Source: Epithemia pelagica (taxonomy: Eukaryota; Bacillariophyta; Bacillariophyceae; Surirellales; Surirellaceae). Taken from it: a stretch of 64,000 nucleotides of DNA. Both the position numbers and the translations under genes were made by a program. The stretch lies in assembly GCA_946965045.2 (NCBI GenBank), contig OX337230.1, positions 1,116,001-1,180,000 of the forward strand, given 5' to 3'. The notes below the pieces were generated by a model, which saw only the letters and a program-made list of their open reading frames with translations, was not told where the DNA came from and ran no database searches. Positions 9,124 through 19,124 of this stretch are shown here, piece by piece; position 1 is the first letter of the stretch; every line of letters begins with the position of its first letter.

Positions 9124-10323
9124 TCTTCTGTGACACGAGAGAGGAGAGGACTCTCACATAAAGATTTGAGTGTGTGGCTCTCGCAGTGCGGGAGATGGAT
9201 CGTGTGAGGTGCACCAACGGAGACTCAACAAATTATGCCCTTTAGATACTATTTCCCGATTTTTGATGTAGTAGTAGTGTAGTTATAAAGTTACAAGAAC
9301 AGCCCACAAGAACATGAGATGCATTGGAAATTTCTGAATGGCTTCCATTGGCCGATATCTAATATAGGGAACATGAGAAACTCGTAAATGATTCGATTGA
9401 AAATCACAGAGTACAACGAGTACACGCAGTCTCTGAGTAGCTACAGAGTCTAAAAATTTGTCCAAGACCCAAGACATCGAGTTGGTGTGATGTGACTCGG
9501 GGATCAGCACATAAAGAAGACAGAATCATTGCTTGCTTTCCATAAGAAGGCTTAAGCTAAAAAAATCCAAACCCGAATATCAGATGGTGATGGATCAGTC
9601 CTACTTACGACGTGCTCTACCGTTTAGCTCTGATCTGTCGTTTAGCTCTGATCTGCCTTTTTTCTCCGATCTGCCTTTTTTCTCCGATCTGCCGTTTAGC
9701 TCCGATCTGCCGTTTAGCGCCTTTCTGCCGTTTAGCGCCTTTCTGCCGTTTAGCGCCTTTCTTCCGTTTATCGCCTCCTAGTACAAAATCCTACGTGTTT
9801 TCTCGTAGATCCTTCCGTTTTTCGCCTTTCTTCCGCTTTTCGCCTTTCTTCCGTTTAGCTCCGATCTGCCGTTTAGCTCCGATCTGCCGTTTAGCTCCGA
9901 TCTGCCGTTTTGAGTTTTCAGCTTATCTTCATTATTTGGTTAGCTTCATCGTAACTAATCCTATGTTGTGTGTGTGTCGTTTGTCTCCATCATTTTTTCA
10001 TTTATCAGTTCTTGGATCCATTGTTCCATTGTGGTTTGTTGTGTCACGTAGCACACACATAGGGCTGAGGATGCACACCGATCACCGATCCATACAATTG
10101 CCTACATAGATAAAGAATAACATTGCCCTACATCAATGAACATGGATCACATATGCCATGGGACACTAGTCTTCAAGTAGACCCGATCCATCGTGTCCGA
10201 TCAAAGTCATGTGTTTCGTCTCCCCATGTGTGATCTGTCACACATCAAGTTGTTCTTGTAGAAAACAACAAGTCTCAAATCTCTCTGATAAACCGGAAAA
10301 CATGCCATAAAACCACAAAACTG
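9124..10323. other. Intergenic core of the Harbinger-type element
   Basis: The divergent promoters of the two transposon genes must lie here. Apart from the 18-bp satellite (9611-9915) no structure or gene is recognised. Confidence 0.5.
9611..9915 (+). repeat. 18-bp satellite CCGTTTAGCTCCGATCTG and variants
   Basis: Units of about 18 bp run head to tail, with variants (CTTTTTTCTCCGATCTG, CCGTTTAGCGCCTTTCTG) and a short break near 9780-9810. ORFs through it give only repetitive Leu/Phe/Ser peptides. It sits between the two divergent transposon genes. Confidence 0.85.
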
Positions 10324-11396
10324 ATGTCGGACACCGGTAAATGGGGCAAGGACAACGACGCCAAGCTTCAAGTGTTGTTCAGCAAGCCTGTGTCTAAAGG
10401 TGGGGTCTCGACCACAAATTTAGACCAAAAGGCTATTGAACAAGTCCGCCAGCAGCACTTTCCGGAGCGAAAGTACCGTAACTTTGCTCCCCTCTTCCGA
10501 AAGAAGGCACGACAGTGGAACGTGGATCAGACGTTGAGTGGTAGTCGGAAGCCTCAAGGTAAGTACCACGGATGTGAGTGTTTCAACTACTGCATGTCTA
10601 ACTCATTTGTGTTGTACTAGAAGAGGACACCGGCGCTGCTGAACAAGAGGAGGACGACGAAGCAGAGGTGGACGGCAGTGACAACGGTGAAGAAGTCAGT
10701 GAGGACGAGAACGAAGACAAACAAGTGGACGGTATTACAGAGCTACTGGGAAAGATGAGTGTCGGTAAGGCCCCCACCAAGAAGCCTTTTTCCATGGATG
10801 TGGCGTTTCCCTACTTCCTCTACGAGTATGAAGAAGCCGACGAAAAACACTGCAGTGTTGACTTTTTGGTCTATGGCCTGCCAAACAGTGCCTACCGCCC
10901 CAAGGTCAGTCCCGGTGGTCAAGAGCTTCAACTCGGAGTTATAGTTCCTCCATTCTTTGTGAGCGATGACCGTCTATTTGTTGCGAATGACGAGATCAAC
11001 GGAAACACCCACAAGGCCACTGCCTACAAGATGGCAGTCGACAGCATCAAGAAAAAACACGGAGATGGCTCCGTGGAACAACGTCTGATGGGCAACCCGC
11101 AGAGTGTGAAGCTTCCATTTCCAGTTGAGGAACAAATTTCTCTCTGGGAAGTCCAAGCCTTTGGAAACAACGACACTGACTTTCATCTTGGTGGAGTGCA
11201 GCAGATGGTCTTCATCCTTGCCGTCGATCTTGTTGCTACGGAGAAGCGTTACAAAAAGAAAGAGGGTGGGATCCGCGTGTTTACCACCCCAACTACCCGA
11301 CGCCGCAACAACAACAACAACAATAACCGCAGGGGCAATGATGATGACGACTATGACTATGATGACGACGATGCCACCCATATGGTTCAGGACTGA
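10324..11396 (+). CDS. Myb/SANT-like accessory protein of the Harbinger-type element, two exons
   Basis: Exon 1 is 10324-10558 and exon 2 is 10621-11396, joined in phase 1 across a 62-bp GTAAGT...TACTAG intron, giving 336 aa. The N-terminus (G-K-W-G-K-D-N-D-A-K-L, then L-F-R-K-K-A-R-Q-W) has the spaced aromatic and basic pattern of a Myb/SANT-like DNA-binding domain. A long acidic linker follows. The middle (about 135-290) is a predicted globular region with many aromatics that I do not recognise. The tail has an Asn run, then an Asp/Tyr run. In Harbinger elements such a protein guides the transposase to the nucleus and to the ends. That role is inferred from location and the N-terminal pattern. 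Confidence 0.72.
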
Positions 11397-11512
11397 ATCT
11401 CATTCGAAGAACAACAACGACCACTATGGCCTGACGGTGCTTTCAGTTATGATCTTGACAGTAAATATTACTCCTAGTTAGTTCTCCAGTATTTCACTAC
11501 CTTCTATTTCAC

Positions 11513-11577
11513 TTGCTAGGAGTGTCCGTGGCCGACGTTGCTAACATCAGGCGCAAAAGGCAATTTCGCGATGTTCC
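11513..11577 (-). repeat. Right 65-bp terminal inverted repeat, Harbinger-type element
   Basis: Exact reverse complement of 7992-8056, followed by the TAT target duplication. Confidence 0.92.
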
Positions 11578-11627
11578 TATTACTGTGTGATAATCAAGAA
11601 TGTTATAGTGTGACGATACTCTGAGTA

Positions 11628-13162
11628 CGGACTCCGGGGGACAAAAAATTCCCCCACGATATCCCGTGTTTCACGTTGGTGAGACTTCCGGCCCTACGAG
11701 ATTCATGACTCCATTCATTTTCTCGAAGTAAAATGAATTGCCCCTCATCATCCACAAGACGTTCACGCATCTCGCAGTCGTAACTCGCACCGATGAACCT
11801 TTCACCATGACGAGGCGCTTACCCTTCCTGTGCGAGTAATAAACAACAATCATACAAGTGCAAAATATACAACCCACTTATTAATTGTAAGCCTATATTA
11901 TGTAGTCACCACCACTGCTGCTTGTTGTCATTGGTGTAGGTGATGGTTTCACTTGGAGTTGGTTGTTGCGTTTGTTGTCGTTGTCGCGGCACAGGATTGT
12001 CTCGTTCGGCCGAAACAAGGCGATGATCGTAGTGTTTGTTGTAGAACCGTAGAACTGAAAGAACCAGAGATAAAGAGAAGTTGATTGTTGCTTTTGGTGC
12101 CATTGTCATTGTCGTGGCCCCGGATTGTTTTGTTCGGCCGAAACGATGAGTTGATTGTTGTGATGACATGCATGCTACGCGAGGCCAAAACCAGTTGGTT
12201 GTGTAGTTGGTGGTATCTGTTGTCATGTTTGTGGGTGTCGTATCATCATCACCATCCGATGGCTCGGTCGTTGTGGCTGTTGGTTTTGTCGTCAAGATCC
12301 TCCCGCTTTTGATTGTTGCATTGGATCCTGTTGTTGTCGTTGTGGCCAAAACAAGGAGTGGATTGTTGCATTTAGGTTTTGTTGGAGGTCTAGAGTAGTT
12401 GATTGGTGCATTGGTGCCATTGTCTTGTACCATCCAATGGATTGGTCGTGGTGGATGTTGGTTTTGTGGTCGTGGGCTTCACGTCGTTGGGAAACAAGGG
12501 TTCACTTCGCGTCCAACTCGTCGTGTGGTGCCACAAATCAGTCGCTGTCTTTGTTGTGGCTAAGGTTGTTGCGGTTGTTGCGGTTGTTGCAGCCTTGATG
12601 ATGGAGTCGACCCTTCACTTCCACAAGGTGGCCGGTTGTTGTTGAGTTCTTGTGGTCTCGCAACATTGAAAGACGGTCTGTTGTTGGTGTTGTCGTTGTT
12701 GCGGCCGACTGTTTTGTTCAGACGAGAATCCTCCAGTTGGTGTCCTTGCCGCTGCTCTCCCACGACTCATCCATCCATTTAGAAGCTTCCATTGCCATCC
12801 CTCATTGCAATCTTTGTTCATTACGTCATTCTCCGACTCCAATCTTGGTAGTCTTGTTGCTTCCTTCCCACCAGGATTCGGAAGACTTCAAAACCTTGCC
12901 TTCGGTCCACCAAAATGGCCAACCCATCGCCGCCCGTTCATTCCGTCACAGTACACTTGATTCTGAGGACTCCGTGGTGGTCGGAGGAGTGCTAGCACCT
13001 TTAGTTGGAGGTGCACACCGGCTTGAGTTTGCCATGTTGGTGTCATGCAGTGTATCATGACCGTGGTTTCCTAAACCACCGGCCCGGATAACTATATACA
13101 ATAGAGTACAAGTATGAAAAGCACGGCTCACTGTGGGGGAATTTTTCGGCCCCCGGAGTCCG
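11628..13162. mobile_element. Non-autonomous TA-flanked DNA element with about 30-bp inverted repeats
   Basis: 11628-11657 and the reverse complement of 13133-13162 agree at 28 of 30 positions. Both begin CGGACTCCGGGGG and end AAAAATTCCCCCAC. TA lies directly outside each end (11626-11627 and 13163-13164), consistent with a Tc1/mariner-like TA duplication. No transposase is seen inside. The interior is filled by diverged GTTGTTG-rich repeats. A 68-codon minus ORF at 11671-11877 is unrecognised. The left end lies only 48 bp from the Harbinger-type element. Confidence 0.72.
11925..12740. repeat. Diverged internal repeats rich in TTGTTG
   Basis: Several imperfect copies share the pattern GTTGTCGTTGTGGCC, then GGATTGTTTTGTTCGGCCGAAAC or a shortened form (near 11975, 12105, 12330 and 12695). 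Spacing is irregular at about 130-370 bp. Long minus-strand Thr/Asn/Gln-rich ORFs here are products of the repeat. Confidence 0.5.
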
Positions 13163-13348
13163 TAGTAGAAGGATTACCTACGTTTTGAGTCCATTACCGG
13201 AAGTTGCAGCGTGCACAGCGGCACTGTGTTCGTCCTTTGATGCAGGGGGTGTCGTTCACAGATGGAACTAAGTGTCCCCTGAAGAAAAGCCACCAGAGAC
13301 GGAACTTGGTTTTTTGGGCTGCATTGTATACGACGACCATTTGCCAGG

Positions 13349-14449
13349 ATGAGCAACCCACTACTACAGTACAAGCAACACGTCTTTGATTCCAATACGA
13401 GCTACCGCCGCTCTCTTTCTGCTGATGAAGTCCTACGTCGATGCAATGGCGAGTTCTTTGCTACATTGGAGAGCTTGTGTGAAACGGAGGACATGCGCCT
13501 GACGTCGTCGCCATTGCCGTTTTGCAACGTGCGAAGAGACCAGCAGCAGGGCCTGCGCATCTATCCTCGGTCGGCAAATCGAGAGTACATTGACAACTTG
13601 TCCGAAGCAGGAGCAACTGCTTCCTCCGATTTCACCAATACGCTACAGCTCAACTCATCCATTGATTTTCTGTACAATCTCGAAACAGAAAAGGCCCATC
13701 TCATGTGCAATGCAAAACTCTGCCATGATGCATACGTTCGGTTTGTACAGGCCGTGACAGGAGTATTCATCAATGACTTTGATAAGAGAAGAAAACTCCT
13801 CAATGGCATGAAGATGAGAACTCGACGAATGACTGACACTGGTGTGAAGCATAGTAAGTTTAACAAACTGTACCTGAAGATGCAGAGGAATTACCTAGAT
13901 TCAACGCCTCCTGCTTTGATTGTCCTTCCAATCATGTCACTGGAAGCTATTAAAGGGTGGAATGGCACCCGCCCCTATGACGCATTGGTGCTGCCCTGTG
14001 GAGAGAGAGGTCCAATCGCTGCAGCGGATGTGCTCCAGAATGCACGAGGATCTTGTTCCGAGCGGGAGTTGAAGACGGCATTATCGGTTCTGGAAACCTT
14101 TCTCAAAGATATCGCAGAGTCACTAATCGATACTGAGAATGACGTGTTGGCTGACTTTAACGTTGCTGCGAGCTACACAACGGATCCTTCGGTTGTTCGC
14201 TGGAAGAAGCTTGTGCAAGAGTTGAGAAGCGCTGCTCATCCAACAATCCAAGTTCCCAAACTCAGAGGAGGCATCAACTTTCAAACGACAAAGATTGCCA
14301 AAGGAAGACTCGATGTCCACACCTCGTGCTTGCCAGACCCACACCTGCTCGCTTTAAAGGGAGCAATAAATTTCTCATCATACCAAGGAACAAAGCTGAT
14401 GCCTACCTGTCCGGTTCCATATGAAGGTGACACGTCAGACAGTGATTAG
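13349..14449 (+). CDS. Hypothetical protein, 366 aa
   Basis: A single ATG-started exon encodes a soluble protein without a signal peptide or membrane segment. It has charged helical stretches and the blocks R-Y-D/A-Y-V-R-F-V-Q-A-V-T-G and P-A-L-I-V-L-P-I-M-S, and it ends acidic (G-D-T-S-D-S-D). I recognise no family. The start lies 187 bp from the edge of a transposon, so it could itself be a transposon-derived gene. The long, evenly coding frame with ordinary amino-acid use supports it being real. Confidence 0.6.
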   Translation: MSNPLLQYKQHVFDSNTSYRRSLSADEVLRRCNGEFFATLESLCETEDMRLTSSPLPFCNVRRDQQQGLRIYPRSANREYIDNLSEAGATASSDFTNTLQLNSSIDFLYNLETEKAHLMCNAKLCHDAYVRFVQAVTGVFINDFDKRRKLLNGMKMRTRRMTDTGVKHSKFNKLYLKMQRNYLDSTPPALIVLPIMSLEAIKGWNGTRPYDALVLPCGERGPIAAADVLQNARGSCSERELKTALSVLETFLKDIAESLIDTENDVLADFNVAASYTTDPSVVRWKKLVQELRSAAHPTIQVPKLRGGINFQTTKIAKGRLDVHTSCLPDPHLLALKGAINFSSYQGTKLMPTCPVPYEGDTSDSD

Positions 14450-14550
14450 TTCGATCAGATCCTCTGTTACATGCTGTCAAACCTCTTTATGGTACACCCA
14501 CAATGGGTTCATGCGAACAAGAGCAAGAAAAGGGTCCAAAGATTTGTTTC

Positions 14551-15900
14551 TCACCAGATACCACCCTCATCGCAGCTGAGAAGTGGGTCACTCGGATGAT
14601 CTTGCGCTTGATGCAGTCGTAGTACGGGTTTGTTTCCCAAAATACGAGCTTGTCGGTGGGCGAGTTGACGACGTCCTTCACATGCCGGGTCGTTGGCCAT
14701 GGCCCCAGTGTTTGGTGTTCTCTTGGGAGAACAAGTGCCATTGTGTTTGTCCACGAGGTAAAAGACAGCAAGGACTGAGTCTTGTAGTTGAGATTCGGGC
14801 AAGGCCAGAATAATTTCATTCCAGTAATAATCCACCGTATAATGGGTTTGTGGCTCTTTGTATTGCGTCTTTGGGTTCCGTTTGCGATCAGCTCGTTCAT
14901 TTCTGTTTTGATGATGTTGTTCTTTGTTTCTTCTTTCTTCGTTAAGGAATTGCAGCTGTGTATTCATGGCGTTTTGCCATTGTTCCGGGGACCACGAAAA
15001 ACTACCCGAGTAGAGCCAGAAATCTCCTCTTCGTCGATTTAATTCGTCGTCTGAAATGGTGCAAACACAAGATGAGGATGCATCCATGCTTCCTCTGTTA
15101 CAAGAAGAAGAATCGACTTTATCCCATCCCTTGGAAAGAACGCCCTCGTATTGGTCTCGAAAAAGAGCATAGGGAGATTGAATATCTATTTCCTGCGTCA
15201 TTGCAGCAATTCTGTTCATTGTGTGTGGAAGTGAGCCGGCTGCTCTGTTTTCTTGCTTTATCAGTCGAGCAATATCGGTTCCATTCGTCATCCCATTCCA
15301 GATGGTCTTTGACAAAGTTTTGGTTTTCCAACGCCATGTCAAGGCAGACTGTCCCTGACTCATGGCTCCATCGTCGTACATATTCTTGCTTGACGGGTGA
15401 CGTGGCACGGCCGTAATAAAGTCCATGCAATCAATCTCGGAGGCAGTAGTATTGACGCCAAAATTCACAGTTTTGTAGTGTCGAATTTCCTGCTGCAATA
15501 CTTGTTGTTCCGCGGGTGTGTAACCGGGAAATTCGGGATCCCATTCAAACGGTCCACATCCAAAATCTTGCCGTTCATTCGAAACGGCATCGGTCGGATA
15601 GAGACATTGAACACGAATTGCCTTGGGGTCCAAGATCAAACCTACATTGCTTTTGGCCGGTAACACTTGGACACCAGTCAAGTAATTGATCCACGATGCC
15701 GACAAGTGTGTGCTTCCAATCAAGACTGTACACAAGGGGAAGGGGAAGCACATGGTTAATAAAATACCATGCGTCGACAAATATGCCGCAAGTCCTGAAG
15801 AGGAGGACGACGACGACCATGAGCGAGCATCATAGGGCTCTGTATTTTTATAATTGTCAGAGAGGCGGTGGGCGAGTTCGTCGCATTTGGATCCCGCCAT
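14551..15900 (-). CDS. Hypothetical single-pass membrane/lumenal protein, 449 aa
   Basis: The start is set at the ATG beginning M-A-G-S-K-C-D-E-L. The frame stays open further upstream, but that part has atypical composition and overlaps repeated DNA. A hydrophobic segment near residues 38-62 (G-I-L-L-T-M-C-F-P-F-P-L-C-T-V-L-I-G) would be a signal anchor. The rest contains several Cys, N-glycosylation sequons (N-T-T, N-G-T) and the Trp-rich stretch Y-Y-W-N-E-I-I-L before a conserved-looking C-terminus. This suggests a type II protein with most of its mass in the secretory lumen or outside. The family is not recognised. An Asn/Gln/Arg-rich linker lies before the Y-Y-W-N-E-I block. Confidence 0.6.
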   Translation of the reverse strand: MAGSKCDELAHRLSDNYKNTEPYDARSWSSSSSSSGLAAYLSTHGILLTMCFPFPLCTVLIGSTHLSASWINYLTGVQVLPAKSNVGLILDPKAIRVQCLYPTDAVSNERQDFGCGPFEWDPEFPGYTPAEQQVLQQEIRHYKTVNFGVNTTASEIDCMDFITAVPRHPSSKNMYDDGAMSQGQSALTWRWKTKTLSKTIWNGMTNGTDIARLIKQENRAAGSLPHTMNRIAAMTQEIDIQSPYALFRDQYEGVLSKGWDKVDSSSCNRGSMDASSSCVCTISDDELNRRRGDFWLYSGSFSWSPEQWQNAMNTQLQFLNEERRNKEQHHQNRNERADRKRNPKTQYKEPQTHYTVDYYWNEIILALPESQLQDSVLAVFYLVDKHNGTCSPKRTPNTGAMANDPACEGRRQLAHRQARILGNKPVLRLHQAQDHPSDPLLSCDEGGIW

Positions 15901-16073
15901 GTTGTTATGATTGTGCTCGTTATTGTGTCTGGAACAAGATTGTGGGTTCTTCGTTGTCGATCCTCGATAGCTTTGACGGAAGAGACGATGCCGTGAGAAC
16001 ACAACAAAAGATGAGCAGAGAATCCAGATTCCAGGATCCAAAATCCAAAAGAAAAAAACAAAAAACCGAAATG

Positions 16074-19058
16074 GAATGCCGGCGTGTCCGTTGAGCACGC
16101 GGGGGGACTGTCTGTTTCCAGCGGCGACATAGAGCCCACAAATGATCGGAATGGACGTGGTCGATGCAAACAGTTTGAGAGTGAAACAACTACGACGACG
16201 ATGATACTGACCACAAATACCATCGATATCAGTAACCCGGTACCACTTGTATAAAGACATGTTTAGAATGGTGATAATCTGAATGGAACGAACAAGAGAC
16301 TTTGACTTCTTTGAGTACTTGTAGACAGGAGCGATATTGACAAATAATATATCTCGACTCTTGATGAGTCCTTCAGATGCTGTTTGTCATCAGGTTTGAT
16401 ACAATTGATAATTCGTGACATGCATATGCCATATGTCACGGGAACAACCGCATGTATAAATCAAATCTCAAGTCCTCCACCTAGATCGATCTCGTGAAGC
16501 TCCATAGGAAGGTACGGAACATGTTCACATCGTCATTTAGCACAGAAAGAAGGTGGTTATCCCAAAACATTCAAATACATGGACAACCTGCAGCCCGAAG
16601 TCCATCAACGATTGTCTGAAATTCCCACACCAGAACTCTAGCACAAAAACTGGCAAAGGCGTCCGCAAACTGTAGATAGAGCGACCATCTGAACAAAAGA
16701 ACGCCAAAAGATGGCATTTTAGCAAGTTTGTACCTTCAAACTTTCAAGTCTCATCCTCGAATGTAGGCCACCCAATGTCACCAAACCTTCCCCCTGATAA
16801 TCATGCCAATGACTGCTTCAATAAAAAGAAATAGTCTCGAGCTACGGAACAAGACTTTGTCCAACATGCAACAAGTCCCTGTAACAATTTTTGAGTTATA
16901 GAGGTATGGTATGGTAAACCATATATCTCGACTGCGTCAACATGACCTCTTTGAGTCATGGCACAAGCTCAAGAACATGTGACTCTTTTTCAACCAACGG
17001 GAAGAACAGGGCAGGGTTCTCGACACAACTGTCGTATGGTTGTAGCGAAGCCATAGTAACCTCGCCGTAATGATCACAGCTTCAATGAACAGCCATCGAT
17101 AGCTGGCAAGAACAGCCGGACATGTTGTGCCATAAAGTCTTTGTTGGCCTTCCTCAAATAAGAACCACGACCATCCCATTTCAGAGAAACATTTCCTGTG
17201 AGTCATCGTCTCGTTTGCGGGGAAGAAAAGAGATTCTTGGTATACCTACCTTCAGCCCCGTACCCTGAGACTCCAACAAAGTTCAGAATCGCTTTCTCAG
17301 CACTGCGTCACGGGATTCCGACCCATTGACAGAGACTCTATCCTTTGAAATGGACCTTCCGTGGTCCTGATGCTTAAACGCTATTTGTATACTTCTACAT
17401 GTTCTGAATTCTGAACACAACCATCAGCACAATGAAAGGTGAAGACAATCGCAGTAACGCTTGTGCGACTGACGGTCGCATCGGGAGAATCTCCCCAAAG
17501 TGTCGGAGATTCTTGCATTTTTTGTTCTGCTGTGTATTGTTTGTCTCATTCTTTTCACGTCCGTGTCGCCCCGCCCTCACTCTTGAAGACAACCACATAG
17601 ACTTACACAACTTTCGTTTACTGTCTCATGAATGGTGAACTGTTACTTGAACACCAAAGTGTTGTCATACAAGAACAAGCAACAAGCACCGTCGCTTCCT
17701 TGTGGCCAGCGGCACGAATCTCTCAGGGTCCCTTTTAAACACAATCCTATGACGGCCAATCACCACAAATGAGCATGTTCAAGATGCTTTTCAGCACTCT
17801 TCCGTCACAAACATTAGTTATTCAGCATCAAGTAAAAGTGTCAGCATTGCTCACCTTTTCCTTCCATACCACAAAACGACACGATTCTTCTCGATACACA
17901 GTCTCACAACTAGATGTCAGACGGTCCCTGCAGCATGATCTTCAACGGCATTGCACGGACAACGCCCTCACTGTATCGATGACACAATACTGCTGAAAAA
18001 GCCGTTCTCCATCAAGCCATCACTGAGGAAAACAGATCAAGAAACAAGAGTTCTACACCTCCTAACCTCTCTCCGTCCAAAGACAAGGTCAATCGGACGC
18101 CATTGCTCTGTCCTTTACCAATCTCAAGATACAGGTTCGAGAAGGAAACAACAGACCCGACTGTCACAACCCTTCAAGCAAATCGAGAGCGTGTGGGGAA
18201 ACAAATCCAAATCAATCGGACGGGAAAATGACACCGACAATCAACAGGACAAGTCCACACAAATCGACCAAAACAGCCACAGCAAACAAACCGCTGTGAT
18301 TGCATTGGCCCCTTGTATCGCCATGCCCTTGTTGCTTGTCCCCTTTTGTAGTCTACTCTCGGATTTGGATTTGCCCAACACGCTTCGCGATTTGCTGGAT
18401 TGGTTGTCGATGCCAGTTCCTTGTCGTGTGCCACACTTGTCTCTTGCGATTCAGCCAACAGGGCGGAGGACCTTCCCTGCGACTTACATTGGCTGAAGCA
18501 GGACGAACATTTGTGAGTGCTCTGCAAATCAACGGACTGGTGTCATTCGAACAGAAAAGGCCGACAAGTGGTCGTCGTCTATGTGGTTCGGTCTCCTTGC
18601 TTACAAACTGGGCAATGACATTATTGCTTTTTTGACGAGCTGTTTAAGCAGGTGTACAACAAGCGCCAAAACAACAATGGACGATCACAAGCAGACACAC
18701 CATGCGCCACTACAGTGCGAAGCAATGAACAAGCAGGAGCAAATGTCATTCGCACCATCACAAAAGACCCCTTCCTGCTTCAATCGTCATTTTCAAAGTG
18801 CTGGTGCAAGCTAAGACTCTATCATGACGGTTCGGCATAGGTATACCTCGGGATGGTATTCACCGTGGGTGTCGATGAATCACCATTAGCGATTGTGGGG
18901 TATGTACTATGTACACGTGTTGCACCGTTGACGATATGCGCAATGAAAAGGTTGGTTTGCGCCTTGAGTAAGTTAGATATTGGGATAGCTAGCTACCTCG
19001 ATTAAAAGAGGAGCTATGTATTCCGGTGATATATGGACAAACGACTCCCAGTCACGAG
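16074..19058. repeat. Tandem segmental duplication, copy A (about 3 kb)
   Basis: Almost the whole stretch recurs in the same order at 19125-21983. Shared landmarks include GAATGCCGGYGTGTCCGTTG (16074 and 19125), CTCATGAATGGTGAACTGTT (17626 and 20581) and CACCATTAGCGATTGTGG near the ends. No intact gene is seen. A short reading frame near 18641-18840 shows amino-acid-level conservation with copy B. Confidence 0.8.
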
Positions 19059-19124
19059 TTATTTTCGATTTGGCTGATAATGCGTAACGGGTAACGGGCA
19101 ATAGTATCATCATCAAATAAGGTA

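Larger units (their letters stand above)
7992..11577. mobile_element. PIF/Harbinger-type two-gene DNA transposon
   Basis: Two 65-bp inverted repeats (7992-8056 and 11513-11577) match perfectly. TAT lies directly outside both (7989-7991 and 11578-11580), giving a 3-bp target duplication as expected for PIF/Harbinger elements. Inside are a DDE transposase on the minus strand (8157-9123) and a divergently transcribed acidic protein with a Myb/SANT-like N-terminus (10324-11396). This pair is the standard Harbinger gene set. An 18-bp satellite lies between the genes. Perfect inverted repeats and open reading frames suggest recent activity. Confidence 0.88.

Noticed and set aside
9611-9915. Regular repeats that could suggest a CRISPR-like array
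   Set aside because: Units are head to tail without unique spacers, inside a eukaryotic DNA transposon.
9612-10109. 165-codon ORF
   Set aside because: Its first 100 codons are translated 18-bp satellite; there is no independent coding signal.
11906-12433. 175-codon minus-strand ORF rich in Thr and Asn
   Set aside because: It is produced by GTTGTTG-rich repeats inside a non-autonomous transposon.
15901-16260. N-terminal extension of the 449-aa hypothetical protein
   Set aside because: It runs into repeated DNA (from 16074) and has atypical Arg/Ser/Phe-rich composition; ATG 15900 gives a sensible signal anchor.
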